Source: DASZMJ01 sp035551935
Lineage (GTDB): Bacteria > Planctomycetota > Planctomycetia > Isosphaerales > Isosphaeraceae
Length of the DNA stretch: 46,667 nucleotides
NCBI GenBank assembly: GCA_035551935.1
Contig: DASZMJ010000337.1
Span: 1-46,667 of the forward strand
Direction: 5' to 3'
In this document: positions 25,586 through 34,072 of the stretch, piece after piece
How the letters are laid out: the number at the start of each line of letters is the position of its first letter
How positions within the stretch are numbered: position 1 is the first letter of the stretch
Made by a program: the position numbers and the translations under genes
Notes under the pieces: model-generated
Databases searched by the model: none
Seen by the model: only the letters and a program-made list of their open reading frames with translations
Told to the model about the DNA's origin: nothing

Positions 25586-25618
25586 GGGATGACGCTCAAG
25601 CCCTATGGGCTTGATCCC
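25586..25618. terminator. Hairpin after the YchF-like gene
   Basis: TCAAGCCC (25596-25603) and GGGCTTGA (25607-25614) pair perfectly over a 3-nt loop, and GGGAT/ATCCC bases outside extend the structure. There is no T-run after it. It may be a terminator or a structured leader for the esterase gene at 25667. Confidence 0.4.
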
Positions 25619-25666
25619 CGTCGTCGTGTCTCGTAGTACGTCCGGGTCCCGCGAGGAGACGCAACC

Positions 25667-26866
25667 ATGTTCCGGTCGCGCACGTCCCGAGTCCGCGCCG
25701 TGGTCGCCTTGCTGGCGATGGCGGCGTCGAGCGCCATGGCCCAGGGGCCACAGCGGCGGCAGCCGACGCCGAACGACACCTTGAAGTCGCCCGAGGTCTC
25801 GACCGACCGCAAGGTCACCTTCCGCATCTACGCGCCCAAGGCGAGCGAGGTGACGATCACCGGCGACTGGATCGCCCAGGGCCTGGGCGAGGGAGGCAAA
25901 CTGACGAAGGACGACCAGGGAATCTGGTCGATCACCGTCGGCCCGCTCCCGGCCGATTTCTACAGCTACGCCTTCAACGTCGACGGCGTCCGCGTCGTCG
26001 ACCCCAAGAACGCGATGATCAAGCAGGGGGTCTCGAGCCTCGAGAGCATGTGCCTCGTGCCGGGCGAGGACGCCGCGTTCGAGGAGACGAAGGACGTCCC
26101 GCACGGCGAGATCCGCATCGACTGGTACCGCTCGAACGTGCTCGACACGTTGCGGAGCATGCACGTCTACACGCCCCCCGGCTACGACGGCAGCAACGCG
26201 AAGTACCCGGTCCTCTACCTGCTGCACGGCGGCGGCGACGAGGACTCGGGCTGGAGCACCATCGGCCGCGCCGGCTTCATCCTCGACAACCTGATCGCGA
26301 CGAAGAAGGCCGTGCCGATGCTCGTCGTCATGCCCAACGGCAGCATGCCCCGGCCGGCGAACGCGCCGCCGTTCACCCCCGGCGCCACCCCCTCGCCCGA
26401 GGCCCGCGCCGCGATGGAGCAGGCGGCGAACCGCTTCACCGACGAGCTGCTGAAGAACGTCATCCCGTTCGTCGAGAAGAACTACCGCGTCGTCGCCGAC
26501 CGCGACCACCGCGCCATCGCCGGCCTGTCGATGGGCGGCGGCCAGACCCTCCGCGTCGTCACGACCCACCCCGACGAGTTCGCCTACGCCGCCGTCTGGA
26601 GCGCCGGCGTCGGCCGCGACCCCGCCGCCTTCGAGCAGCGCGCCTCGTCGTTCCTCAACGACGCCCCGCGGGTCAACCGCATGATCAAGCTCTTCTCGAT
26701 CAGCGTCGGCGACAAGGACACCCTCGCCTTCGAGGGGTCGAAGACGCTCGACAGCCTGCTCGAGAAGCACGGCATCAAGCACGAGATGCACACCAGCGCC
26801 GGCGGCCACACCTGGATCAACTGGCGCCACTATCTGAAGGACTACGCGTCCCAGCTTTTCCGCTGA
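25667..26866 (+). CDS. Secreted CE1-type esterase
   Basis: A 399-residue alpha/beta hydrolase of the esterase D/feruloyl esterase group. The N-terminus RVRAVVALLAMAASSAMAQ is a clear signal peptide. An N-terminal E-set/CBM48-like domain follows (VTFRIYAPKASEVTITGDW ... GPLPADFYSYAFNVDG, about residues 48-110). The catalytic domain has YLLHGGGDED (oxyanion), nucleophile Ser288 in GLSMGGGQ and His381 in AGGHTWINWRHYL. Such enzymes release acyl or acetyl groups from plant polysaccharides. It is likely exported. It is a single gene with GCGAGGAG in front of the ATG. Confidence 0.92.
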   Translation: MFRSRTSRVRAVVALLAMAASSAMAQGPQRRQPTPNDTLKSPEVSTDRKVTFRIYAPKASEVTITGDWIAQGLGEGGKLTKDDQGIWSITVGPLPADFYSYAFNVDGVRVVDPKNAMIKQGVSSLESMCLVPGEDAAFEETKDVPHGEIRIDWYRSNVLDTLRSMHVYTPPGYDGSNAKYPVLYLLHGGGDEDSGWSTIGRAGFILDNLIATKKAVPMLVVMPNGSMPRPANAPPFTPGATPSPEARAAMEQAANRFTDELLKNVIPFVEKNYRVVADRDHRAIAGLSMGGGQTLRVVTTHPDEFAYAAVWSAGVGRDPAAFEQRASSFLNDAPRVNRMIKLFSISVGDKDTLAFEGSKTLDSLLEKHGIKHEMHTSAGGHTWINWRHYLKDYASQLFR

Positions 26867-26879
26867 TTTGCATCGTCTC

Positions 26880-26899
26880 CGCGCCCCGACCGGGGCGCG
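26880..26899 (+). terminator. Hairpin after the esterase gene
   Basis: CGCGCCCC and GGGGCGCG pair perfectly around GACC 14 bases after the stop codon. Only a short pyrimidine-rich stretch (TTCTTCC) follows, so termination efficiency is uncertain. Confidence 0.45.
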
Positions 26900-26904
26900 G
26901 GGAT

Positions 26905-26940
26905 TCTTCCTCCCCTCGCCTCGGTGGGGCGAGGGGGGAA
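26905..26940. repeat. CCCCTCGCC palindrome
   Basis: CCCCTCGCC (26912-26920) and GGCGAGGGG (26928-26936), 7-nt loop, extended by TTCC/GGAA outside. It is similar in design to the palindrome at 2371-2391 and may belong to the same dispersed repeat family. Confidence 0.45.
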
Positions 26941-26978
26941 TACGCGCGTCCCTCCACAGCACGAGGGGCACTGACCCC

Positions 26979-27007
26979 TTGAACTTTTACGGTGTTCGGC
27001 CGATCAT
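26979..27007 (+). promoter_or_regulatory. Weak promoter candidate before the HD gene
   Basis: TTGAAC (26979-26984), 17-nt spacer and GATCAT (27002-27007), matching the consensus at 8 of 12 positions and lying 63 bases before the ATG at 27070. Confidence 0.3.
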
Positions 27008-27069
27008 CGAAGGATCGGCCCGCTCCATCCCCGACGGTGGGCGGCCGGCGGCGGGGCGGAGGGGCCGCG

Positions 27070-27987
27070 ATGCGGTGGGATGACCGGGTCTACGGCATTT
27101 CGACGATCGACGACCCGCGCCTGCTCGCACTGATCGAATGCCCTACGTTCCAGCGGCTCAAGGGCATCCGCCAGGCGGGGCCGTCGGCGTTCGCCTTCCC
27201 GTTCAAGACCGTCACCCGCTTCGAGCACAGTCTAGGCGTCTTCGTGCTGCTCGGCCGGCTCGGCGCCTGCGGGCGCGAGCGGGTCGCGGGGCTCCTGCAC
27301 GACATCTCGCACACGGCGTTCTCGCACGCGGTCGACTTCGTGGTTGCTTCCGAGGAGCAGGACCACCACGAAGAGCTCAAGCCCGAGTTCCTCCGCCGCC
27401 CGGACCTCGCGGCCGCGATCCGGGCCCTCGGCTACGAACCCGAGTACTTCTTCGACGACTCGATCTATCCCCTGCTCGAACGCCCGCTCCCCCTCCTCTG
27501 CGCCGACCGGATCGACTACTTCTGCCGCGACAGCCTCGCCTGCGAGGTGACGACCCCCGGGCTCGTCGCACGGTTCCTCGACGACCTCGTCGTCGTCGAC
27601 GGGACGATCGCCCTGACCGACCTCGACGTCGCCCGCGAGGTCGTCGCCGCGTTCGCCGTCATGAACCGCGACTGGTGGGCGAGCCGGGGCGAGGCGTTCA
27701 TCTACAACGAGTTCGCCGACGCCCTCCGCGAGGGGTTCCGCCTCGGCGCCTTGACCCGCGCCGACCTCCTGGCCGACGACGCGCACGTGCTCGGCCGCCT
27801 CCGCACCGCGCGCAGCCCCCTGATCGACGCGAAGCTCGACGGCATCCGCCACTTCCGGCCCGATCGCCTCAACGGGTTCGTCCCCCGCGTCATCCCCAAG
27901 ACCCGCTGGCTCGACCCGCCGATGCTCGTCGACGGCGCCATCGTCCCCTATTCCCGCTTCGTCGACGCCGACGTCCGCTCCGCCTGA
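27070..27987 (+). CDS. HD-domain phosphohydrolase
   Basis: A 305-residue HD superfamily protein of the dGTPase/SAMHD1-like branch. Metal ligands are visible as His53 in RFEHSLGV, His77-Asp78 in LLHDISHTAFSH and Asp146 in CADRIDYF. The N-terminal IECPTFQRLKGIRQAG is also typical of this branch. The length is that of the short, stand-alone family members. It would hydrolyse phosphate esters or nucleotides; the substrate is unknown. The ATG at 27070 has a GGCGGAGGGG ribosome site. Confidence 0.9.
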   Translation: MRWDDRVYGISTIDDPRLLALIECPTFQRLKGIRQAGPSAFAFPFKTVTRFEHSLGVFVLLGRLGACGRERVAGLLHDISHTAFSHAVDFVVASEEQDHHEELKPEFLRRPDLAAAIRALGYEPEYFFDDSIYPLLERPLPLLCADRIDYFCRDSLACEVTTPGLVARFLDDLVVVDGTIALTDLDVAREVVAAFAVMNRDWWASRGEAFIYNEFADALREGFRLGALTRADLLADDAHVLGRLRTARSPLIDAKLDGIRHFRPDRLNGFVPRVIPKTRWLDPPMLVDGAIVPYSRFVDADVRSA

Positions 27988-28026
27988 CCGATCCTTCCAT
28001 ATCGGATCGCGTGAACGAACCGCTCT

Positions 28027-28092
28027 CCGTAGAGTCCGCTATTGCGGACCTCTTCGTGGATTCCAAGAGGACCGCAATAGTGGACCCTACGG
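28027..28092. repeat. Nested palindrome between convergent genes
   Basis: 28027-28054 and 28065-28092 form arms that match at about 25 of 28 positions around a 10-nt loop. Each arm itself contains GTCCGCTATTGCGGAC or a close relative, a smaller palindrome. It lies between the HD gene stop (27987) and the rhodanese stop (28119), so it could be a bidirectional terminator. The structure resembles miniature palindromic elements dispersed in planctomycete genomes (recalled, not checked). Confidence 0.7.
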
Positions 28093-28118
28093 GAGGCGCG
28101 TCCTCAGCCGATTCCGGA

Positions 28119-28472
28119 TCAATACCTCGGCACTGCCGGGTCTACCTCCGACGACCAGGCGTCGATACCCCCCTCCAGGTTCAGCAGGCCCGCGACGCCC
28201 CGCGCGGCCAGCCACCGCGCGACGACCATCGACCGGACCCCGTGGTGGCAATACACCACCACCGGCCCGCCGGCCGCGGCCTCGTTGACCTCGACCGCCC
28301 GCGCCGGGACCTGGCCCATCGGGATGTGCAGGTCCGTCACGTTCGATGGCACTCGGATCGAGCAGGACGCCCGCTCGAACTCCTCGCGCACGTCGAGCAG
28401 GGCCAGCCGCTCGCCCGCGCCGAGGCGGCGGGCGAGGTCGGCCGGCGTGATCGCAAGGACGGTTTGCAACAT
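28119..28472 (-). CDS. Rhodanese-domain protein
   Basis: A 117-residue single-domain rhodanese. The active-site loop is YCHHGVRS with Cys75. LLDVREEFE precedes it and WLAARGVAGLLNLEGGIDAW follows, the standard family pattern. It would transfer sulfur to a thiophilic acceptor, or act as a small thiol regulator, in the cytoplasm. ATG at 28472. The stop of the large DUF1559 gene lies 13 bases upstream of this start on the same strand, so the two may share a transcript. Confidence 0.92.
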   Translation of the reverse strand: MLQTVLAITPADLARRLGAGERLALLDVREEFERASCSIRVPSNVTDLHIPMGQVPARAVEVNEAAAGGPVVVYCHHGVRSMVVARWLAARGVAGLLNLEGGIDAWSSEVDPAVPRY

Positions 28473-28485
28473 GAGTCTCAGATTC

Positions 28486-31059
28486 TCAGAAGGCGTCCGG
28501 AGACACCACCTCGCCGCCGTTGTAGGTGATGAGGGCCTTGAGGACCGTCTCGTTGACGGTCTCCTTGATGAAGCGGACCGAGCCGTCGAGGATGAGGGCG
28601 TTGAAGCCGCCGCGGAAGTGGCCGCCGAGCTGGGACAAGGGGGACTTCTCGGGGTCGAACTCGATGTCGGTGTCGGGCTTGGTCCAGATGACGGCCTCCT
28701 TCGCCTCGACGACGCCGATGGTGTTCGAGGTCCCGTCGGTGATCTGGGCGAGCTTGATCCCGTCCTTGCCGTCGAAGAAGGCCCCCTTGCCGGAGAAGCC
28801 GCGGTAGAAGGTCAGGCCGGGCTCCTTCGTGGTCGAGCCGGGGACCTTGAAGACCTCGGGCATCTTGTCGATGAGCGCCTTGTTGTGCTCGCTGTCCCAG
28901 GGCTCGTCGAGGTGGAACTCGTTGTAGAGCGCGGCCTGTTCCAGGTACGGCAGGATCGCCACCCGCCAGCTCAGGAGGGCCTTGCCGTCCTTGCTCCGGC
29001 TCGCGGCCGGCGGGAACGTGTCATTCGTCGAGACGTAATTGAGCAAGGCCAGGCCCATCTGCTTGAGGTTATTGGTCGATTGGGCCCGCTGGGCGGCCGA
29101 GCGGGCCGACTGGACGGCCGGCAGCATCAGGCCCGCGGCGATGGGCGCGGCCATGATCGGGTTGAGGCTCGGGAACGCCTCGCGGGTCGCGATCCGGAGC
29201 CCCTGGTCGTCGACGCTGACGGCGACCGTCGCCGGGAAGAGGTACGAGCGAAGCTCGTCGGCCGAGGGGACCTTGTCGGGGTCCGTATGGACCCGGAAGC
29301 CACCGTGCTGAGGCCCGCGGACCATACCGATCGGGCCCCGGAGCGCGGCGCCCATCGGGCCGCGGAGCATCGGTGACGGACCATTCGAGGCCATCGAGCC
29401 GATGGTCTGGACGATGTTCGGCAGGTTGACGATCGTCTCGGGCAGGAGCGAGTCGCGCGGGTCGCTGATGCTGAGATACGTCAGCTCGTCGGGTAACGCC
29501 TCGAACGCCTTCGCGAGCGCGTCCGAGGGCTTCCGGCGGCCGTCGGGCTTCGACTCGAGCGCCAGGGCCTTTCGTGCCTGTTCGGGCGTGCGGGCGAGGG
29601 CGAGGTAGTGCTCGCCGATCAGGATCGTCGGCTTCGTGCCGGCCGGCAACGGGAAGACGCCGGGCGGGACGACCAGCATATAGCCCTTCGGCCCGCCCTT
29701 CACCGCGCGCAACTCGGCGCGGAGCGGCTTCTTGCCGTCGCCCCCTTGCCGGTCCGCCAGCCTCCCGAAGGCGTCGTTGGCCGCCTTCGCGAGGGCATCG
29801 AGCGACTTGCCGAAGGCGGCCGGATCGTCGACCTCGACCAGGGCCACCGCCTTCGGGATGTGGACGTAGCCGCGGAAGAAGCCGCTGAACGGGTTGGTCG
29901 GCTCCGAGCCGATCGTCGGCACGACGTAGAAGGCGACGCGCGGGCCGAGGTGCGCGAGGATGTCCTCGCGGAGCCGCAGGCCGGTCGCGTCCATCACGCC
30001 CCTGCGGACCTGCTCGGCCACGCCCTCGGCGTTCGGCGTGAGGGCCTTGGCGATGGTCATGATCTGTTCATACAAGCGGTCGGGCTTGAACGCGAGGACG
30101 GTGAAGCTCGCCTGGTCGGGCGGGATCGGCGGGAGGCCGCCCTTGCGGAACGGCGGGGCCTCGAAGAGCGTCAGGACGCCGCGCCTCGGGGCCGGGGCGG
30201 CGACGCGGAGGACGCTCATCAACGCGTCGTCGTGGAAGCCCCAGCGGACGTCGAGCCGCTTGACGCCGTCGAGGCCCAGCGACCGGGCCTGCGGCGGGAA
30301 GACCGACTGCGGCAAGAGCGTGAGGTCGATGAAGGCCAGGCCGACGGGCCGGAAGCCGCGCTCCTCCTTCAGGAGCTCGACGCGGGTCGGGTGGTCGAGC
30401 GCCGAGAGCTTCGAGTTCTCGAGGGTGTTGATGATCGGGTCGGCGCCGTCGGCCGAGCCGAGGCTGAAGATGAGGTCGTCCCCCTCGGCCCACCACGCCC
30501 ATCCCGAGTCGGTCGGGCCCGAGCCCGGGACGACGTGGACGCGACGACCGCCGGCCTTGGCCACCGGCTCGGGCTTCGGCCCGCGGGCGGTCCCGGCCTC
30601 GATCAGGCGGCGGAGGGACCGGCCGGCGTCGCCGGTCGCTGCGCCCCGGAGCACCAGGGTGATGCCGCCGGACTTCGGGTCTCCCGCGCGGCGGTTGATG
30701 GCGAAGACGAAGCCCTTGCGCGCGAGGAGGTCGTCGATCGCGAGCAACTGCTCGGTCGTCACGACCCCCTCCGGCCCCTGGGCGACGAGGACGCGGTCGA
30801 GGACGTCGCCGACGAGGTCGCGGATCATCGCGCCGGCGCCGGTCTTGTTGAGCATCTTGTAGGCGGCGGTGGCGCGCCAGGCGTCGGCCCGCTCGTCGAG
30901 GCCGTCGAACTCGACGAAGAGGACGAGGTCCTCCCTTGGGATCGCCCGCGCCGGCCCCTTCGCCTCGGGCGGCCGGGCCTGGGCCGTCGCCGCGACGAGC
31001 GCCAGCACGCCGACGATCGGGAACGTCGACCGAAAGCTGAGGGGGAAAGGTCGTCGCAT
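28486..31059 (-). CDS. Large exported protein with C-terminal DUF1559 domain
   Basis: An 857-residue protein. The start at 31059 was preferred to 31098 because it gives a direct signal peptide (RSTFPIVGVLALVAATAQA). Residues about 40-640 are an unrecognised region with many short blocks such as PREDLVLFVEFDGLDERADAW and LSALDHPTRVELLKEERGF. The last 217 residues (from about 641) are DUF1559: LMLPAVQSARSAAQRAQ, NNLKQMGLALLNY, ILPYLEQAALYNEF, ITDGTSNTIGVVEA, LILDGSVRF and a C-terminal GGEVVSPDAF. The prepilin-type FTLIE N-terminus is absent, so this copy is not assembled like a pseudopilin. Confidence 0.85.
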   Translation of the reverse strand: MRRPFPLSFRSTFPIVGVLALVAATAQARPPEAKGPARAIPREDLVLFVEFDGLDERADAWRATAAYKMLNKTGAGAMIRDLVGDVLDRVLVAQGPEGVVTTEQLLAIDDLLARKGFVFAINRRAGDPKSGGITLVLRGAATGDAGRSLRRLIEAGTARGPKPEPVAKAGGRRVHVVPGSGPTDSGWAWWAEGDDLIFSLGSADGADPIINTLENSKLSALDHPTRVELLKEERGFRPVGLAFIDLTLLPQSVFPPQARSLGLDGVKRLDVRWGFHDDALMSVLRVAAPAPRRGVLTLFEAPPFRKGGLPPIPPDQASFTVLAFKPDRLYEQIMTIAKALTPNAEGVAEQVRRGVMDATGLRLREDILAHLGPRVAFYVVPTIGSEPTNPFSGFFRGYVHIPKAVALVEVDDPAAFGKSLDALAKAANDAFGRLADRQGGDGKKPLRAELRAVKGGPKGYMLVVPPGVFPLPAGTKPTILIGEHYLALARTPEQARKALALESKPDGRRKPSDALAKAFEALPDELTYLSISDPRDSLLPETIVNLPNIVQTIGSMASNGPSPMLRGPMGAALRGPIGMVRGPQHGGFRVHTDPDKVPSADELRSYLFPATVAVSVDDQGLRIATREAFPSLNPIMAAPIAAGLMLPAVQSARSAAQRAQSTNNLKQMGLALLNYVSTNDTFPPAASRSKDGKALLSWRVAILPYLEQAALYNEFHLDEPWDSEHNKALIDKMPEVFKVPGSTTKEPGLTFYRGFSGKGAFFDGKDGIKLAQITDGTSNTIGVVEAKEAVIWTKPDTDIEFDPEKSPLSQLGGHFRGGFNALILDGSVRFIKETVNETVLKALITYNGGEVVSPDAF

Positions 31060-31250
31060 CGGTGTCGCGGCCTCGGGGGGGTCGTGGGGCGTCGTCATGG
31101 CTCCGAACGGCATCGTAGAACGACCGGCGGCCCGCGCCAACCATATTCACCAATCGGCACAATCGCGCAGAAACGGTGGATCCGCCAAGTCCTCGCCGTC
31201 GATACAGGAGGAGGGAGCGTTTCGACCCGAACGGATGGAAGGGCGGCGCC

Positions 31251-32615
31251 ATGCGAAGGGCCGGGGCGTGGGGGATCGGGCTGGTCGCCTGGGTCGCGTG
31301 GCCCTGGGCGATCGCATCGGGGCAAGCGACGCCGACAGTCCCTGCACCGACGCCCCCGGCGCCGACGGCCCCTCGACCCGTACCGCCGCCGACGGCCCCG
31401 CGATTCGCACCGGCGAGGAACGCCCCCGGCGAGAACGACGGCAGCTTCGTCGCGCCGCCGATCACGCCGAACAGGGGCCGGCCGAGGCCGGGCAGCCCGT
31501 TCGATCCCGGCGCCACGGGGCCGGGCATCAATCCGTCGGGCGAGGATCCGTTCCTCGACGGCGCCCTCGACCCCCGCTCCGGGTGGCCGTTCGTCTTCCT
31601 CGACCACTTCCGGCCGCGCAACGACCGCGTCCGCAACCTCTGGATCGTCCAGACCCGCGACTGCCCGCAGGTCATGGGCTCGGACCCGTGGCCCTGCCTC
31701 CGCGTCCTCCACTTCGACGACCGCGGCCGGCTCGTCCGCCGTAGTCCCGCCGAGCTGTTCGCGCAGGCGGTCGGCCATCCCGTCTTCATCCAGGTCCAGG
31801 GGAGCCTCACGACCCCCGACATCGCGCTGGGCGGCCTGCTCTGGTCGCGGAGCTGGCTGGAGCACAACGGCGCGATGCCCAAGGACGCCGTCGTCATCGC
31901 CTTCGACTGGCCGAGCCAGCGCGTCTATCGGCACGACGTGCGCGACATCAACGAGAAGGGCCGCCGCGCGTACGTCGCCGGTTATCACCTGGCGCGGTTC
32001 CTCCAGGGTTTCCCGGCCGGCAGCCGCATCTGCGTGCTCGGCCAGAGCTACGGCGGCCGGGTCGTCCCCTCGGCCCTGCACCTACTCGGCGGCGGTTGCC
32101 TGAACAGCCAGGACCACGACCCGCCGGTGCGCCTGCCGGGCCTGCGGCGCGACCTCCGCGTCCGTGCCGTCGTGATCGCCGGCGCCAGCGACCACGACTG
32201 GCTCGACCCCGGCCAGCGGCTCGACCACGCCTTGCTCGGCTGCGAGATGCTCCTGAACCTCTACAACCGCCGCGACGAGGCCTTGCGGCTCTACCCGTTC
32301 CTCGTCCGCAGCGGCCACCGCCGCGCGCTCGGCCGGGTGGGGTTGACGAACCGCGACCTCGACCGGCTCGGCCCCCTGGCCAGCCGCTATGCGGAGCGGG
32401 ACATCCACGACGACCTCGGCACCGAGCACAGCCTGCTCGACGCCGTCGCCAACCGCGAGATCGCCCGCGTCATCGCCCCCTACAACTGGTCTCCCGACCC
32501 CGGCCCTGGCCCCCCCGAGCCGCCAAGCCTCCCGCCCGAGGACGAGGTCCGCCCCTACCGCATCGGCCGCATCCTCCGCGTGCTGCGCGCGCCGTTCCGA
32601 TTGCTGCCGATGTGA
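31251..32615 (+). CDS. Exported alpha/beta hydrolase (DUF900-like)
   Basis: A 454-residue protein. The start at 31251 (RRAGAWGIGLVAWVAWPWAIA signal) was preferred to the upstream ATG at 31176. A Pro/Ala-rich linker follows (about 27-110). The hydrolase part has VVIAFDWPSQRVYRHD, typical of DUF900-like proteins, and the nucleophile elbow GQSYGGR with Ser266. VIAGASDHDWLDPG and GTEHSLLDAV may supply the acid and base. The gene is divergent from the DUF1559 gene and ends 9 bases before the P450 stop. The substrate is unknown. Confidence 0.75.
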   Translation: MRRAGAWGIGLVAWVAWPWAIASGQATPTVPAPTPPAPTAPRPVPPPTAPRFAPARNAPGENDGSFVAPPITPNRGRPRPGSPFDPGATGPGINPSGEDPFLDGALDPRSGWPFVFLDHFRPRNDRVRNLWIVQTRDCPQVMGSDPWPCLRVLHFDDRGRLVRRSPAELFAQAVGHPVFIQVQGSLTTPDIALGGLLWSRSWLEHNGAMPKDAVVIAFDWPSQRVYRHDVRDINEKGRRAYVAGYHLARFLQGFPAGSRICVLGQSYGGRVVPSALHLLGGGCLNSQDHDPPVRLPGLRRDLRVRAVVIAGASDHDWLDPGQRLDHALLGCEMLLNLYNRRDEALRLYPFLVRSGHRRALGRVGLTNRDLDRLGPLASRYAERDIHDDLGTEHSLLDAVANREIARVIAPYNWSPDPGPGPPEPPSLPPEDEVRPYRIGRILRVLRAPFRLLPM

Positions 32616-32624
32616 TGCGCCCTC

Positions 32625-33905
32625 TCACTGCCCATCGACATGGATCAGGTCCACATCGCGATCCGCCGAGGTTGAGCCTGCCTTCCTCGGCGAGAAGGCG
32701 ACGGGCAGCGAGGTCATGCCGCGGAGCACGAGGCCGGGGCGCCAGCGGAGCGATGCCTTCGGCACGGCCAGGCGGAGGTCGGGGAGACGGCGGGCGAGGG
32801 TGGCGAGGGCGATCTGGCCTTCGAGCCGGGCCAGCGGGGCGCCGAGGCAGTAGTGGACACCCTGGCCGAACGAGAGGTGTCGGTTCGGCTCGCGGGCGAG
32901 GTCCAGGTCGTCGGGCCGGTCGAACTGGCGGTCGTCGCGGTTGGCCGAGGCGATCACGGCGAAGCTGAGCCCGCCGCGGGGGATCGTGGCCCCGGCGATC
33001 GTCACGCCCTCGAGCGCGTAGCGCTCGGTGGCCGACTCGACCGGACTGTCGTAGCGCAGCAATTCCTCGACGGCCGATCGGATCAGCGTCGGCTCGGAGC
33101 GGAGCCGCTCCCACTGGTCGGGGTGGCCCAGGAGCGCGAGCGTGCCGTTGCCGATCAGGTTGACGGTCGTCTCGTGCCCGGCGACGAGTAGCAGGAAGAG
33201 CATCGACAGCAGCTCGTCGCCGGTCAATTGGTCGCCCGCCTCCTCGGCGATGACCAGGGCGCTGACGAGGTCGTCGCGCGGCCGATCGCGCCGGGCCGCG
33301 ATGAGCCGTCGGAGGTAGCGGACGAAGGCCATCGCGTGCGGTATCGACCGCAGCTTCGCCCAGGGGGACGTGCTCGCGGTGACGAAGGCATTCGTCCAGC
33401 GCCGGAACTTGTGCCGATCGGCCGCCGGGACGCCGAGGATCTCGGCGATGACCGTCGTCGGCAGCGGGAGGGCGAAGTCGCGGATCAGGTCCATGGTCCC
33501 CCGGCGCGCCGCGTCGTCGAGCAGGGCGTCGGTCAACGCCTGGATCCGCCCGCGCATCGCCTCGACGAGCCTCGGGGTGAACGCCTGGTGGACGAGACCC
33601 CGCAAGCGGGTGTGGTCGGGGGGATCCACGTCGAGCATGTTCTTCAGGAGCGGCCGGAAGACGCCCGGGATCCAGGGCTGCCGCTTCTTCTGATCCGGCG
33701 TCAGGGCCTTCTGGGGGTCCTTGGAGAAGCGGTCGTCCTTGAGGAGCGCGGCCACGTCGTCGTAGCGGGTCACGAGCCAGGCGTCTTGCTTGTCCGGCAA
33801 GGTCACGCGATGGACCGGCGCCTCGGCGCGGAGGAGGGCGTAGTACGGGTACGGGTCCGCCTTGAAGGCGGGGCTGGCGATGTTGACCGGGGGGATCGTG
33901 GCCAT
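32625..33905 (-). CDS. Cytochrome P450
   Basis: A 426-residue bacterial class I P450. The oxygen-activation helix has AGHETT (242-247), the ExxR motif is EELLR (Glu281, Arg284), and the haem-binding loop is FGQGVHYCLGAPLAR with Cys353. WLVTRYDDVAALLKDDRFS and the N-terminal NIASPAFKADPYPYYALL are typical. The length is normal. Redox partners (ferredoxin, reductase) are not next to it, so it must use distant ones. ATG at 33905. The substrate cannot be inferred; no biosynthetic cluster is present. Confidence 0.95.
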   Translation of the reverse strand: MATIPPVNIASPAFKADPYPYYALLRAEAPVHRVTLPDKQDAWLVTRYDDVAALLKDDRFSKDPQKALTPDQKKRQPWIPGVFRPLLKNMLDVDPPDHTRLRGLVHQAFTPRLVEAMRGRIQALTDALLDDAARRGTMDLIRDFALPLPTTVIAEILGVPAADRHKFRRWTNAFVTASTSPWAKLRSIPHAMAFVRYLRRLIAARRDRPRDDLVSALVIAEEAGDQLTGDELLSMLFLLLVAGHETTVNLIGNGTLALLGHPDQWERLRSEPTLIRSAVEELLRYDSPVESATERYALEGVTIAGATIPRGGLSFAVIASANRDDRQFDRPDDLDLAREPNRHLSFGQGVHYCLGAPLARLEGQIALATLARRLPDLRLAVPKASLRWRPGLVLRGMTSLPVAFSPRKAGSTSADRDVDLIHVDGQ

Positions 33906-34007
33906 CGGGGGATGCCCCGTCGTGCGCGCGACTCGGCGGATCGTGCCGGGTCGAGCATAGCGGCGCGACGCCTCTCCTCGCAATCGGATCGTCGCGGGGC
34001 GAAACGA

Positions 34008-34043
34008 CCGCGGGCGGCCCCGACGAATCGGGGCCGCCCGCGG
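34008..34043 (-). terminator. Terminator of the giant surface-protein gene
   Basis: A perfect 16-bp stem (34008-34023 with 34028-34043) closed on the minus strand by a TTCG loop, a very stable tetraloop. It begins 30 bases past the stop at 34073; the downstream minus-strand sequence has TCGTTTCG but no full T-run. Likely an intrinsic or at least structure-dependent 3' end. Confidence 0.7.
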
Positions 34044-34072
34044 CGGGGTTCGAGAACGTGAAAGGTGGGGAC

